Shown: positions 55,297 to 63,998, counted from the stretch's first letter. The stretch: DNA of 64,000 nucleotides from Saccharomonospora glauca K62 (GCF_000243395.2 NZ_CM001484.1:1165568-1229567); one strand, 5' to 3'. Program-made: numbers and translations. Notes: generated by a model not told the origin, from the letters alone.

Positions 55297-56199
55297 TCAG
55301 CCGTTCCGTTGGCCTGTCAGGATTCGCAGGGCGTTCACCGTGGTGTAGCCACGCCATTCCAGCTCGGCGGCGGGGGAGTAGCTGCCGAAGTCGACGGTCC
55401 GGCCTCCGTCGGCCGCCTGCTGCGACCTCAGCCGGGCGAGGTCGTTCTCCACCGCTTCCGGTGACAGCAACGCGCGGGCGGGTCCGGGCAGCGGTGCGAA
55501 GTCCAACGGCCGCATGTACTCGTCGGCGGCGCCGCCCTGCACGTGGACGGTGCCGTCGTCGGGCACGAACGTTCCCAGGATGGCGAGGAGCTCGCGACCC
55601 GTCTCGGGATTCCGGCTGCTCAGTATGTCGGCGAAGCGCACGGCGAAGGCCAGCTCGATGGCGTGGGGAGTGCGCCGCTGCCGGCGCAGGCGCCGGATGG
55701 CCGACACACAGAACTCGGTGGCGCGCGCCAGCCACGGATGGTCGGCCACGGCCCGGTCGTGGGCGGCCACCCGGTGGGCGTGCTGGGCCACGACGGCGGT
55801 GATCTGGAGGGACGAGGTCGTCGGGTCGGCCTCGACCCAAAACGGCGCGCAGTTCTCGGGACGGGTGACGGGCAATGCGAACGGCAGCCCGCCGTCGGGC
55901 AACGTGACCGTCAGCAACCAGTCGCAGAGTTGTTCGGCCTGAGAGGTCGTCACCGGGGCGAGTTCCGCCATCACCTCGAAGGCGTGCAGGGCGGCGGAGG
56001 GTTGGCTCTCGGGTGACCGCAGATCGGGTTCGAGACCGTGGCCGTACCCGCCGTCGGCGTTGCGGTAACCCGCGAGCGCCGACAGGGTCGCCGACGGATC
56101 TCCCGTCCCCACGAGCAGCCGGAACCGGTGTCGGTCGAGCAGTCGGGCGTTCGCCGACAGGAACGTCGATGCGGCCTCAAAGACTATGTCGTTCGTCAC
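55297..56199 (-). CDS. Prenyltransferase/squalene-oxidase-repeat-like protein
   Basis: 300-residue protein with alpha/alpha-toroid features: GYRNADGGYGHGLEPDLRSPESQPSAALHAF resembles the QW/PFTB repeat, with further partial repeats TLPDGGLPFALPV and RTVDFGSYSPAAELEWRGYTTVNALRIL. It lacks a DDxD terpene cyclase motif and is short, so enzyme activity is not implied. GTG 56199 is used since the upstream stretch looks non-coding; TACCGT lies 7 nt before it. Divergent neighbour is absent: it and the STAS gene read the same way, 101 bp apart. Role unknown. Confidence 0.7.
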   Translation of the reverse strand: MTNDIVFEAASTFLSANARLLDRHRFRLLVGTGDPSATLSALAGYRNADGGYGHGLEPDLRSPESQPSAALHAFEVMAELAPVTTSQAEQLCDWLLTVTLPDGGLPFALPVTRPENCAPFWVEADPTTSSLQITAVVAQHAHRVAAHDRAVADHPWLARATEFCVSAIRRLRRQRRTPHAIELAFAVRFADILSSRNPETGRELLAILGTFVPDDGTVHVQGGAADEYMRPLDFAPLPGPARALLSPEAVENDLARLRSQQAADGGRTVDFGSYSPAAELEWRGYTTVNALRILTGQRNG

Positions 56200-56300
56200 A
56201 AGGGGACGGTACCATGAATTCGAACACGCGTTCGACAACTGTCGAGGGGGTGCGACGGTGGCCCTCGCCGTGGTGCCACGGTGAGGGCCACCGTCGGTGT

Positions 56301-56771
56301 TCACCGAAGCGCGGGGTTCACCTGGAACGGGAACTGCGTCAGGTCGTCCTCTCGCGTCGGCTCGTCCCCGCTCCGGGGGACGGGGAACTCGGTCAGGGCC
56401 GACTCCACCGTCGGGTACAGCGGCAGTGCCTCGGCCAGACCCACGGCTTCGATCGGTCTCCGGACCGCACGCTGTGTGGCCACCACGCGCAAAGGAACGC
56501 CCTTGCGTACGGCGGCGTCCTGGGTGTCGAGCAGTAGAGCCAGTCCCGCCGAGCCCAGGAACGAGACCTCACCGAGGTCCACGACGAGCGACTGGGGCGG
56601 CGACACGGCGTCGAGTGCCCCGGCCAGGTGCTCGGCGAGTTCGCCCCTCGTGCTGAGGTCGATCTCCCCGCTCACCGTGACCACGACTCCTGCTTCGTGA
56701 CATTCAGTGGTTAAACCCAGCAGTGAAGTGGGTACTGCCAATTCGGACACGGCACCTCCAGCGGTGTCCAC
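56301..56771 (-). CDS. STAS-domain anti-sigma factor antagonist-like protein
   Basis: 156-residue protein holding one STAS domain: VVVTVSGEIDLSTRGELAEHLAGAL, SLVVDLGEVSFLGSAGLALLLDTQ (phosphorylatable Ser in GSAG) and a last helix near AVGLAEALPLYPTVESALTEF. Such proteins bind and silence anti-sigma kinases when unphosphorylated. The C-terminal tail (PVPRSGDEPTREDDLTQFPFQ) is extra. No anti-sigma or sigma gene is adjacent. GTG 56771 is taken; GTG 56750, with GGAGG just upstream, is a good alternative. Divergent from the CBS gene. Confidence 0.85.
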   Translation of the reverse strand: MDTAGGAVSELAVPTSLLGLTTECHEAGVVVTVSGEIDLSTRGELAEHLAGALDAVSPPQSLVVDLGEVSFLGSAGLALLLDTQDAAVRKGVPLRVVATQRAVRRPIEAVGLAEALPLYPTVESALTEFPVPRSGDEPTREDDLTQFPFQVNPALR

Positions 56772-56923
56772 ATCAACCGATAGGTCGAACTACGTCCGGC
56801 CGCTTTCTACTCAACCGCCCGACGCCCAAAGACTAGCCCGGACGGCGCAACGTGCAAAGACCAGAATCGCTGGGCACTCCCCAATCGGAGGATTTTTTCC
56901 GATATACGAGGAGTGATCCGACG

Positions 56924-57340
56924 ATGACGCGCGTTCGAGAAATCATGACCACGAACCCACTGTATGCGGAAACCAGCGAGACGGTGACGCACGCGGCCCG
57001 GACGATGGCGGACAAGGGGGTCGGTGCGCTGCCCATCCGGGGGGAGGACCACAAGCTCAAGGGGATGCTCACCGATCGCGACATCGTGGTGAAAGTGCTG
57101 GCAGAGGGCAAGGACCCGGTGGCCGTGCACGTGGGGGAGCTGCCGAGGGACGAGGTCGTCGCGGTGGGGCCCGACGACGACGTGGAGGAGGCGCTGCGGC
57201 TGATGTCGCGTCACCAGGTACGGCGATTGCCCGTCGTGGAACACGAGGAACTCGTCGGAATGGTGGCGCAGGCCGACGTCGCGCGAGAACTTCCCGACGC
57301 CGAGGTGGGAGAGACCGTGGAGGGCATCTCGCGTGACTGA
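56924..57340 (+). CDS. Two-CBS-domain protein (Hrp1-like)
   Basis: 138-residue protein made of a CBS pair: MTTNPLYAETSETVTHAARTM with GALPIRGEDHKLKGMLTDRDIV, then VGPDDDVEEALRLMSRHQVRRLPVVEHEELVGMVAQADVA. CBS pairs bind adenine nucleotides and act as energy or redox sensors. Size and pattern match mycobacterial hypoxic response protein 1, which is part of the dormancy response; the match is from memory. GAGGAG precedes ATG 56924 at normal distance. It converges on ugd with a 50-nt hairpin between. Confidence 0.88.
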   Translation: MTRVREIMTTNPLYAETSETVTHAARTMADKGVGALPIRGEDHKLKGMLTDRDIVVKVLAEGKDPVAVHVGELPRDEVVAVGPDDDVEEALRLMSRHQVRRLPVVEHEELVGMVAQADVARELPDAEVGETVEGISRD

Positions 57341-57396
57341 TCGAGTGAATTCGTTAGGGTTTGTCGTCGGGTTCGGAAAATAGTCGCTGACTAGTT

Positions 57397-57446
57397 CCAG
57401 GAAAGTAGCGGAGACAAAACGTGAAACGTTTCCGCTATTGTCCTGG
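57397..57446. terminator. Long nested bidirectional hairpin
   Basis: Nested arms CCAGGA/TCCTGG, TAGCGGA/TCCGCTA and AACGT/ACGTT with small bulges, in the gap between convergent CBS and ugd genes. Confidence 0.7.
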
Positions 57447-57453
57447 CGACAAT

Positions 57454-58752
57454 TCAACGACCCAACCCGTGATACGCGAAGCCCGCCCGCTCCAGGAGCT
57501 CGGGGTCGAGCAGATTACGCGTGTCGACGATCGTCGCGCGTTCGCTCAGGGCGGCCAGCAACGCCCAGTCGAGGTCGTGGAACTCCGGCCACTCCGTCAG
57601 CACCACCAACCCGGCGGCGTCCTTGGCCACCAGCGTGACGTCGTCCACCACCTGGACCACTCCGGCCACGCGGTCGCGGTCGATGCCGGGGTCGTACCCG
57701 GTCAGCACCGCACCGGCCTCCGCGAGCCGCGTCGCGACCGCGAGCGCGGGCGAGGCGCGCACGTCGTCGGTCCCGGCCTTGAACGTCAACCCGAGCAGCC
57801 CCAGGCGTAGGCCGTCCAGACAGCCGTCGGTTGCTCCGGTGACGGCTTGCCGAACCTTGGTCACCACGCGCTCGTGCTGGTGTCGGTTGGCCGCCACCGT
57901 GTCGGCCAGGAGCGCGAAGTCGACACCGGCCTCGTCCGCCGTGTGCAGGAGCGCGCGGGTGTCCTTTGGCAGGCACGACCCGCCCCAACCGGGGCCGGGG
58001 GCGAGGAACGCCGAGCCGATGCGCGGGTCGAGACCCATGACCCGTGCCACATCGACGATGTCGGCGCCGAGGCGTTCGCACAGCTCGGCGAGCACGTTGA
58101 CGTAGGACACCTTCACCGCGAGGAAGGCGTTGCTCGCGTACTTCGCCAGCTCCGCGCTCGCGGGGTCGGTGCGCAGGACCGGGGCCGCCACGCCGTCGTA
58201 GAGCGCGGTCACGAGGTCGGCGGCCGTCGGGTCGGTCGCGCCGACGACGATGCGGTCGGGGTGCAGGAAGTCGTGGACCGCGTGTCCTTCCCGGAGGAAC
58301 TCGGGGTTGCTCACCGCGGGCCGCCCCAGCAGCCGTTCCGTCCGTGTGGTCGTGCCGACCGGCACCGTCGACTTCACGGCCACGACGCAGTCGGGGTCGA
58401 GGACCTCCGCCAGGGAGCCGACCGCGGCGTCGAACGCCCGCAGCTCGGTGGCGCCCTCCGGCCCCGTGGGGGTGGGAACGCACAGCACGACCACCTCGGC
58501 ACGGGACAACGCGTCCGGGTCGGTGGTGAAGGCGAGTCGCCCTTCGGAGAGTCCCTCGGCGACCAGCGCGCCGAGGCCCGGTTCGGCGATCGGGATCTCG
58601 CCACGGGACAGGGAGGAGATCTTGGTGGCGTCGACGTCCACGCCCGTCACCCGGTGTCCCAGGTGGGCCAGGCAGGCGGCGCTGGTCAGTCCGACGTAGC
58701 CGGTGCCGACGACACCGACGGCGAGACGATTCCGGTCCGTGCGGTCCGACAT
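57454..58752 (-). CDS. UDP-glucose/GDP-mannose dehydrogenase family protein
   Basis: 432-residue NAD-dependent nucleotide-sugar dehydrogenase, most likely UDP-glucose 6-dehydrogenase making UDP-glucuronate. N-terminal Rossmann GVVGTGYVGLTSAACLAHLGH; VAVKSTVPVGTT; NPEFLREGHAVHDFLHPDRIVVG; catalytic Cys in GPGWGGSCLPKDTRAL; and C-terminal LGLLGLTFKAGTDDVRASPAL. All catalytic parts are present. Last gene of the heptose operon; its start lies 67 bp inside the end of the GT9 gene. UDP-GlcA could be a further donor for the surface glycan made by this operon. Confidence 0.92.
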   Translation of the reverse strand: MSDRTDRNRLAVGVVGTGYVGLTSAACLAHLGHRVTGVDVDATKISSLSRGEIPIAEPGLGALVAEGLSEGRLAFTTDPDALSRAEVVVLCVPTPTGPEGATELRAFDAAVGSLAEVLDPDCVVAVKSTVPVGTTTRTERLLGRPAVSNPEFLREGHAVHDFLHPDRIVVGATDPTAADLVTALYDGVAAPVLRTDPASAELAKYASNAFLAVKVSYVNVLAELCERLGADIVDVARVMGLDPRIGSAFLAPGPGWGGSCLPKDTRALLHTADEAGVDFALLADTVAANRHQHERVVTKVRQAVTGATDGCLDGLRLGLLGLTFKAGTDDVRASPALAVATRLAEAGAVLTGYDPGIDRDRVAGVVQVVDDVTLVAKDAAGLVVLTEWPEFHDLDWALLAALSERATIVDTRNLLDPELLERAGFAYHGLGR

Positions 58753-59699
58753 GGGTCACCTCCGGCGAGCAGCCTTCGGGCGGCGTCGAGTACGGCGGAC
58801 ACGGTGAGTCGCAACAGTCCCGCGTCCGGGGTCGGGGCATGGGGATCGCCGACGGTGCCCGCCCAGAGCACGACGTGCTGGGGTCGGGTGGCGGGCGGTC
58901 CCCAGCGGCTGGGAGGAGTGGGACCGAACAACAGCACCGACGGCGTCCCGAAGGCCGTGGCGAGGTGACCGACCCCCGTGTCACCGCAGACGACGAGCGC
59001 GGCGTCGGCCACGAGCGCCGCCAGGGTGCCGAGATCGTGGCCCGCCAGCACGGCGGACGTGCCGAGCCCCGCCCGCACGGCCACCTCGGTGGCCAACGGC
59101 CGTTCCGCCTCGCTGCCGGTGACGAGCACGGGGGTGTCGGTGCCCGCCAGGTCGGCGGCGAGCGCGCGTGTCACGGCGGCGAACCGCTCCGGAGGCCACC
59201 TGCGCGCTCCGAACGCCGCTCCGGGATGGACGATCACGGCGTTCGACACGGGAGCCGGTACGGGTGGTGCGGCCAGGGTGAGATCGGTGGGGTCGGCGGG
59301 GATGCCGTGCCAGCGGAGCAGCTCGCACCAGCGAGCCACCTCGTGCACGTCGTTTCGCCACTCGGGGCCGTCGAGGTGGGGATAGTCGGGATGCCGGTGG
59401 GTGAGCAGGTGCCGCGGCCGGGTGGCCAGCAGGTCGGCGATGCTCTCCGGGCCGCTGCCGTGGAGGTTCACGGCGAGGTCGACGGAAGGCGCCGGGGGCA
59501 GCGCCGACAACCCCGGCGTGGGCAGCAGCTCGATGCCCGGCCCGTCGGGGTCCACCAGTTCCACGAGGGGCGCCAGAGGGGCGGGCGCGGCCAGCACGAG
59601 CCGGTCGTCCGGCCGTGCCCCGCGCAGCGCACGCAACGCGGGCACGGCGGTCAACAGGTCACCGAGCCCGAGCGCGCGCAGCGCGAGCGTCACGGCCAT
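58686..59699 (-). CDS. GT9 heptosyltransferase-like protein (second of two)
   Basis: 337-residue GT-B glycosyltransferase of family GT9. N-terminal RALGLGDLLTAVPALRALR, central VIVHPGAAFGARRWPPERFAAV and VLVTGSEAERPLA, and the GT9 donor site VVCGDTGVGHLATAFGTPSVLLFGPTPPSRWGP are diagnostic. GT9 enzymes usually transfer heptose from ADP-heptose. With gmhA, gmhB and hldE in the same operon, it should use ADP-D,D-heptose, although LPS is absent in Gram-positives, so the acceptor is unknown. Overlaps the SDR gene by 10 bp and ugd by 67 bp. Confidence 0.88.
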   Translation of the reverse strand: MAVTLALRALGLGDLLTAVPALRALRGARPDDRLVLAAPAPLAPLVELVDPDGPGIELLPTPGLSALPPAPSVDLAVNLHGSGPESIADLLATRPRHLLTHRHPDYPHLDGPEWRNDVHEVARWCELLRWHGIPADPTDLTLAAPPVPAPVSNAVIVHPGAAFGARRWPPERFAAVTRALAADLAGTDTPVLVTGSEAERPLATEVAVRAGLGTSAVLAGHDLGTLAALVADAALVVCGDTGVGHLATAFGTPSVLLFGPTPPSRWGPPATRPQHVVLWAGTVGDPHAPTPDAGLLRLTVSAVLDAARRLLAGGDPCRTARTGIVSPSVSSAPATSD

Positions 59700-60367
59700 G
59701 AGCCCTCTTCCGAATGGCAGACGACCAGTTCCCGGACCTCGCAGCCCTCGGGTTGCCGCAGTGCGTGCAGGACGGCTCGGGCCACGTTCGCCGGGTCGTT
59801 GAGCTTCGCGCCGACCGGGGGCTTGTACTTCTCGTCGCGGGAATCGAAGAAAGCGGTGTGCATGCCACCGGGCACCAGCAACGTGACCCCGATCCGGCCG
59901 GCGGTCTCGGCGGCGAGCGCGCGGGTGAAGGCGACGACCCCCGCCTTCGACGCGCAGTAGGCCGTGGCGTCGGAGACCGAGCGCAGTCCGAGCGTGGAGG
60001 AGCAGGTGACGACCTTGCCCCGTGAGCGTTCGAGGTAGGGCAGGGCCGCGCGCACGACGGCGGCGGTGCCCAGCAGGTTGACCCGTACCACACGTTCCCA
60101 GTCCTCGGTGGAGACGGCGTCCAGCCTGCCGGGGACGTCGATGCCCGCGGCGGTGAACACGGCGTCGAGCCCGCCCGCCCGCTCGGCCAGCTCCCGCACC
60201 GCGTGCTCGGCGGCGGGCGTGTCGGCGAGGTCGACCAGGGCGTGGTCCACCCCGGTGGCCTCGGGTGGCTTACGGTCGAGCACGAGCGGGGTGTCGCCCG
60301 CGTCGAGGACCTCCCGGACCGTCGCGGCCCCGAGTCCCGACGAACCACCGCTGATCAGGATCTTCAT
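59690..60367 (-). CDS. Short-chain dehydrogenase/reductase
   Basis: 225-residue classical SDR: cofactor motif ISGGSSGLGAATVREV, the NAG-equivalent FTAAGIDVPG, catalytic Ser in TCSSTLGLRS and YCASKAGVVAF (Tyr-x3-Lys). Asp-rich DLADTPA follows VLDRK, favouring NAD. It is not HldD, which is an extended SDR of about 310 residues with a different signature, so epimerisation of ADP-heptose is not explained by it. It may modify the heptose or another sugar of the same glycan. ATG 60367 is 22 bp after hldE. Confidence 0.85.
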   Translation of the reverse strand: MKILISGGSSGLGAATVREVLDAGDTPLVLDRKPPEATGVDHALVDLADTPAAEHAVRELAERAGGLDAVFTAAGIDVPGRLDAVSTEDWERVVRVNLLGTAAVVRAALPYLERSRGKVVTCSSTLGLRSVSDATAYCASKAGVVAFTRALAAETAGRIGVTLLVPGGMHTAFFDSRDEKYKPPVGAKLNDPANVARAVLHALRQPEGCEVRELVVCHSEEGSWP

Positions 60368-60389
60368 CGTGCCTCCTCGCTTCCCTCGT

Positions 60390-61772
60390 TCACCGGCTCG
60401 TCCCCGAGAGCAACCGCGTCGTGGAGTAGCCCTCCACGACCGGCACCAGCACCACCTCGCCGCCGTGGCGGCGCACCACCTCGGCCTCGGGGAGTTCACC
60501 GCCCGCGTAGTCGCCGCCCTTGACCCACACGTCGGGGCGCAGTCGTTCGAGCACGGCCGACGGCGACGACTCCTCGAACACCACCACGGCGTCCACGGAG
60601 GACAGTTCGGCGAGCAGGCGGGCGCGGTCGCTCGCCGTGACGACCGGCCGTCCGGGGCCCTTGAGTCGCCGAACCGACTCGTCGGAGTTGAGGCAGACGA
60701 CGAGCGCGTCACCCAGTGACCTCGCGTGGCGCAGCAGACTCACGTGCCCGGTGTGCAGGAGGTCGAAGCACCCGCCCGTGGCGACGAGCCTGCCGCCGCG
60801 TCTGCGCACGGACTCCGCGAACGCGAACACCGGCGCGGCCTCGCCCGGCGGGAGGGGGAGCTCACCGTCACGGTGGGTGTCCTTCGTGGACAGGGCGGTG
60901 GCTCCCCCGGCGGCGACGAACCTCGATGCGGCCTCCACCGCCGAGGTCACGGCGTCGACCACGTCGGCGCCGGCGGCCAGCGCGGTGAGGGCGGCGCCGG
61001 CGAATCGGTCACCCGCGCCGCAGGTGTCGAGCTGCCGGCCGGTGAGCGTGGCGCCGTCCGGGACGCCAACGGCGAGTGCGGTTCCGTCCGGGACGGCGAG
61101 CGCCGCACCGCGTGCTCCCAGCGTCACCGCCGCGGCGTGACAGCGCCACCGCCGCCGCACCGCCCTCGCGGCCTCGGCCGGACCGAGCTGGGGGTCCGTG
61201 ACCGAGTGGGCCTCCCGCTCGTTGGGGGTGGCCAGTGTCACACCGGACACGGGCGCGGCCCCGTGCGGATGCGGGTCCCACACCACCGGCACCCGCCGGG
61301 CGGCCTCGGTGAGCAGCCGCCGCACGTGGGGGTGCGCCGTGAGTCCGCGACCGTAGTCGGAGACCAGCACCGCGCCCGCATCCCGGAGCGTGTGCCGCAC
61401 GCGCTCCGGCAGCGGGCCGTGGGTGGCGCGGCCGTCGCCGGTGTCCAGGCGCGTCACCGACTGCCCGGAGGCCCTGATCCTGGTCTTGCGCACCGTCCCG
61501 CCCGCCAACGGCAGCCGGAGTACCTCGACGTCACGGGCCAGGAGCGCGGCGAGCTCCCGCCCCGTGTCGTCGTCGCCCAACGCCGTGACGAGCCGCACGT
61601 CACCTCCGGCGTGCGTGGCGAGCAGGGTTGCCGCGAGCCCGGCGCCGCCCGCCCGCACCCATTCGCCCTCCACGTCCACCACGGGCACGGGCGCCTCGGG
61701 AGACAGCCGGGTGGCGGTGCCCTCGACGTCGACGTCGAGCAGCGCGTCGCCGACCACCACGAGCGGCCTCAT
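60390..61772 (-). CDS. hldE: Bifunctional heptose-7-phosphate kinase / heptose-1-phosphate adenylyltransferase
   Basis: 460-residue fusion. Residues 1-305: PfkB-type sugar kinase (VVVGDALLDVDVEGTATRLSPEAPVPV, RKTRI, the catalytic Asp in DTCGAGDRFAGAALTAL). Residues 325-460: nucleotidyltransferase of the cytidylyl/adenylyl class (VATGGCFDLLHTGHVSLLRHARSLGD with HTGH, and SYSTTRLLSG-like end VEGYSTTRLLSG). This is the normal HldE layout and gives ADP-beta-D,D-heptose from heptose-7-phosphate together with GmhB. Two minor variations (ERE and KGGDY stretches) are kept. ATG 61772 overlaps the gmhA stop. Confidence 0.92.
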   Translation of the reverse strand: MRPLVVVGDALLDVDVEGTATRLSPEAPVPVVDVEGEWVRAGGAGLAATLLATHAGGDVRLVTALGDDDTGRELAALLARDVEVLRLPLAGGTVRKTRIRASGQSVTRLDTGDGRATHGPLPERVRHTLRDAGAVLVSDYGRGLTAHPHVRRLLTEAARRVPVVWDPHPHGAAPVSGVTLATPNEREAHSVTDPQLGPAEAARAVRRRWRCHAAAVTLGARGAALAVPDGTALAVGVPDGATLTGRQLDTCGAGDRFAGAALTALAAGADVVDAVTSAVEAASRFVAAGGATALSTKDTHRDGELPLPPGEAAPVFAFAESVRRRGGRLVATGGCFDLLHTGHVSLLRHARSLGDALVVCLNSDESVRRLKGPGRPVVTASDRARLLAELSSVDAVVVFEESSPSAVLERLRPDVWVKGGDYAGGELPEAEVVRRHGGEVVLVPVVEGYSTTRLLSGTSR

Positions 61773-62332
61773 GCGGGCACTCCCAGCGTGCGGTCGAGCT
61801 GGGCGCAGAGTGCGTGGACGACCGCGAGGTGGACTTCCTGCACGGTGGCCACGTGATCGGCGTCCACCGCCACCGCGTCGTCGCACAGCGCGGTGAGGGG
61901 ATTCGGCTCCGGGCCCGTCAACGCCCAGGTCACCATGCCGAGTTCGTGGGCCATCTTCGCGGCGGCGACCACGTTCTGACTGCGGCCGCTGGTGGACAAG
62001 GCGACGAGCACGTCCCCCGGCCTGCCGTGGGCGCGCACCTGCCGCGCGTACAGCTCGTGCTCCCCGTAGTCGTTGACGATCGCCGTGGCGGCCGAGGTGT
62101 CGGCGTGGAGGGCGATGGCGGACAGCGGTCGTCGGTCGTGGCGGAACTTGCCCACGAGCTCGCCGGTGAGGTGTTGTGCCTCGGCCGCGCTGCCGCCGTT
62201 GCCGCACGCCAGCAGCCTGCCTCCGTCGGTCAACACCTCCGCGAGTCGCTTCGCCCACGCCTCGATGGTCGGCGCCGCGGCGCGCACCCGGTGCAGCGCG
62301 TTCTCCAGTGCGCGGAAATGCTCTTCGATCAC
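61769..62332 (-). CDS. gmhA: Sedoheptulose-7-phosphate isomerase
   Basis: 187-residue SIS-domain protein converting sedoheptulose-7-phosphate to heptose-7-phosphate. SIS parts: LLACGNGGSAAEAQHLTGELVGKF, VLVALSTSGRSQNVVAAAKMA, and the zinc-site Glu/His in QEVHLAVVHALC. GTG 62332 follows a GGAGG site and overlaps the stop of the first GT9 gene; its own stop overlaps hldE. First enzyme of the ADP-heptose pathway. The 187 residues match normal GmhA length. Confidence 0.93.
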   Translation of the reverse strand: MIEEHFRALENALHRVRAAAPTIEAWAKRLAEVLTDGGRLLACGNGGSAAEAQHLTGELVGKFRHDRRPLSAIALHADTSAATAIVNDYGEHELYARQVRAHGRPGDVLVALSTSGRSQNVVAAAKMAHELGMVTWALTGPEPNPLTALCDDAVAVDADHVATVQEVHLAVVHALCAQLDRTLGVPA

Positions 62333-63423
62333 GACACACCTCCGGGGGGTTTTGTGCCGACGCGCGAGGCGGTGGCGGCACCGTCGTTCCCGCGCCCGGT
62401 CGTGCGCGCCAGGGCCTCCACGGCCTCGACCACGTCCGCCGGGTCGATCGCCAGGCACGGATGGTTCGGAACGGGACAGCGCCGGGCCCCGGTGCCCTTG
62501 CACGGCGCGTCCCGGTCTCCCAGCACCACACTGGGTACGCCGTAGGGGGCCCAGCGGGCGCTGGGAACCACGGGGGCGAACAGGGACACCACGGGGGTGC
62601 CCACGGCCGCGGCGAGGTGCGCCGGGCCGGTGTTGGGGGCCACCACCACGCGGGCCGCGGCCAGGACGGCGGCGAGTTCGGCAAGCGACGTCGCACCTCC
62701 CAGGTCGACGACCCGGCCCGCGCGCGAGTCCGCGGCGAGGGCGACGCGCGCGGTGAGGTGGCGTTCGGAGGGAGCGCCGGTGAGGATCACGCGATGTCCC
62801 GCCTCGGCGAGCGCCGACACCACCGCGGCGGTTCGCTCCCACGTGGGTTGCCGCGCGGGAACGGAGGCCGCCGGATGGACCACCACGAACGGGTCCGGAC
62901 CGGTCAGCGCTCGGGTGTCGGGCAGCGGACGACGGACGGCGAGCGTGCCGTCGTCGCCCTCGGGCAGCGTGAACCCGCCCGCGGTGACGAGCGACAGCGC
63001 GCGTTCGGACTCGGGCGGGTCCCCGTCGACTCGGTGTCTGAGATCCAACAGTGATCCGGGGTAGTCGTCGCTGATCGCGCCGATCCACGGCACCCCCGCG
63101 AGTCGCAGCACGAGCGCCAGCGGCAACGGGGACTGGTGGAAGGAGGTGAGGACGAACGCGGCGTCCAGCCGCAGGTCCCGGATCTGCTTCACGAGCGCGT
63201 CGACCGATGCCTCGGTCAGAGCGGGTGGTTCCGGGTCGATCCACGGCGCGCACCACTCCACGATCTCGTCCACGCCGGGGAGCAGCTCCGCACCGGCGCG
63301 CCCGCGTGGTCCGGCGAGCAGGACGACGTGGTCGGCGTGCGCGGCCACGGCCCGGACGGCGGGGCCCGCCAGCAGCACGTCGCCGATGTTGTCGAGGCGC
63401 GCGACGAGGACCCGGCCCGTCAT
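62329..63423 (-). CDS. GT9 heptosyltransferase-like protein (first of two)
   Basis: 364-residue GT9 enzyme: VARLDNIGDVLLAGPAVRAVAAHADHVVLL at the start, FVLTSFHQSPLPLALVLRLAGVPW for the acceptor domain, and the donor site VVAPNTGPAHLAAAVGTPVVSLFAPVVPSARWAPYG. The late CKGTGARRCPVPNHPCL carries three Cys, possibly a metal or disulfide site and not usual in GT9. Predicted to add heptose from the ADP-heptose made by this operon. It overlaps gmhB and gmhA by 4 bp each, a fully coupled set. Confidence 0.88.
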   Translation of the reverse strand: MTGRVLVARLDNIGDVLLAGPAVRAVAAHADHVVLLAGPRGRAGAELLPGVDEIVEWCAPWIDPEPPALTEASVDALVKQIRDLRLDAAFVLTSFHQSPLPLALVLRLAGVPWIGAISDDYPGSLLDLRHRVDGDPPESERALSLVTAGGFTLPEGDDGTLAVRRPLPDTRALTGPDPFVVVHPAASVPARQPTWERTAAVVSALAEAGHRVILTGAPSERHLTARVALAADSRAGRVVDLGGATSLAELAAVLAAARVVVAPNTGPAHLAAAVGTPVVSLFAPVVPSARWAPYGVPSVVLGDRDAPCKGTGARRCPVPNHPCLAIDPADVVEAVEALARTTGRGNDGAATASRVGTKPPGGVS

Positions 63424-63998
63424 GTCAGCCCCAGTGCGATTCTCGCGGCGGTGAGCAGGTCGGGGGCGACGACCGCGTGGCGGCGGGCCAGCTCCACCTC
63501 CTCGGGCAGGGTGCGGGCCGTCGGCACGAGGATCGCCCGCGCCCCCGCCGTCAGCGCGGCCTCCACGTCGGAGCCGATGTCGCCGACGACCACGCAACGG
63601 CGCACGTCCACCCCCAGCTCCTCGGCGGCGCGGGTCACCAGGGTGGGCCGGGGTTTCCGGCACGGGCATCCCTCGTCGGGGGCGTGGGGGCAGTACTGCC
63701 AGGTCTGGAACGGTCCGAGCAGTTCGTCGACGCGGCGGGTGACGGCCCGGAACTGTTCCGGGGTGATGTGTCCTCGCGCCAGACCGGACTGGTTGCTCAC
63801 GACCCCCACGGGAACTCCCGCCGTGCGCAGGAGGTCGAGCGCGTCGGCCGCGCCCGCCATCGGCCGTACCTTCTCGGGGTCGGACAAGTACGGCACGTCC
63901 TCGATCAGGGTGTCGTCCCGGTCGAACAGCACCGCGCGACCGCGTCGGACCCGCCACTCTCCCGCGAGGCGGTGGGCGCAGGCCACGGGAGGGATCAC
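63420..63998 (-). CDS. gmhB: Heptose-1,7-bisphosphate phosphatase, GmhB-like (start near window end)
   Basis: HAD-IIIA phosphatase of about 192 residues, expected to remove the C7 phosphate of D-glycero-beta-D-manno-heptose 1,7-bisphosphate. Catalytic motif I is AVLFDRDDTLIED (DxD with Asp in place of the common Gly), motif II VVSNQSG, motif III Lys in CRKPRP and motif IV VVVGDIGSDVEAA. The zinc-loop WQYCPHAPDEGCPCRKPRP has the Cys-His...Cys-x-Cys pattern of GmhB. The frame is still open at the window edge, so GTG 63998 is only a possible start and the gene may be longer; a start near VRRGRAVLFD is another option. Confidence 0.85.
   Translation of the reverse strand: MIPPVACAHRLAGEWRVRRGRAVLFDRDDTLIEDVPYLSDPEKVRPMAGAADALDLLRTAGVPVGVVSNQSGLARGHITPEQFRAVTRRVDELLGPFQTWQYCPHAPDEGCPCRKPRPTLVTRAAEELGVDVRRCVVVGDIGSDVEAALTAGARAILVPTARTLPEEVELARRHAVVAPDLLTAARIALGLT

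Noticed and set aside
57423-57432. LacI-like palindrome GAAACGTTTC
   Set aside because: It lies in the tip of a terminator hairpin between two convergent genes, with no promoter to control.
59690-60367. HldD (ADP-heptose epimerase) assignment for the SDR
   Set aside because: HldD is an extended SDR of about 310 residues; this protein is a 225-residue classical SDR.
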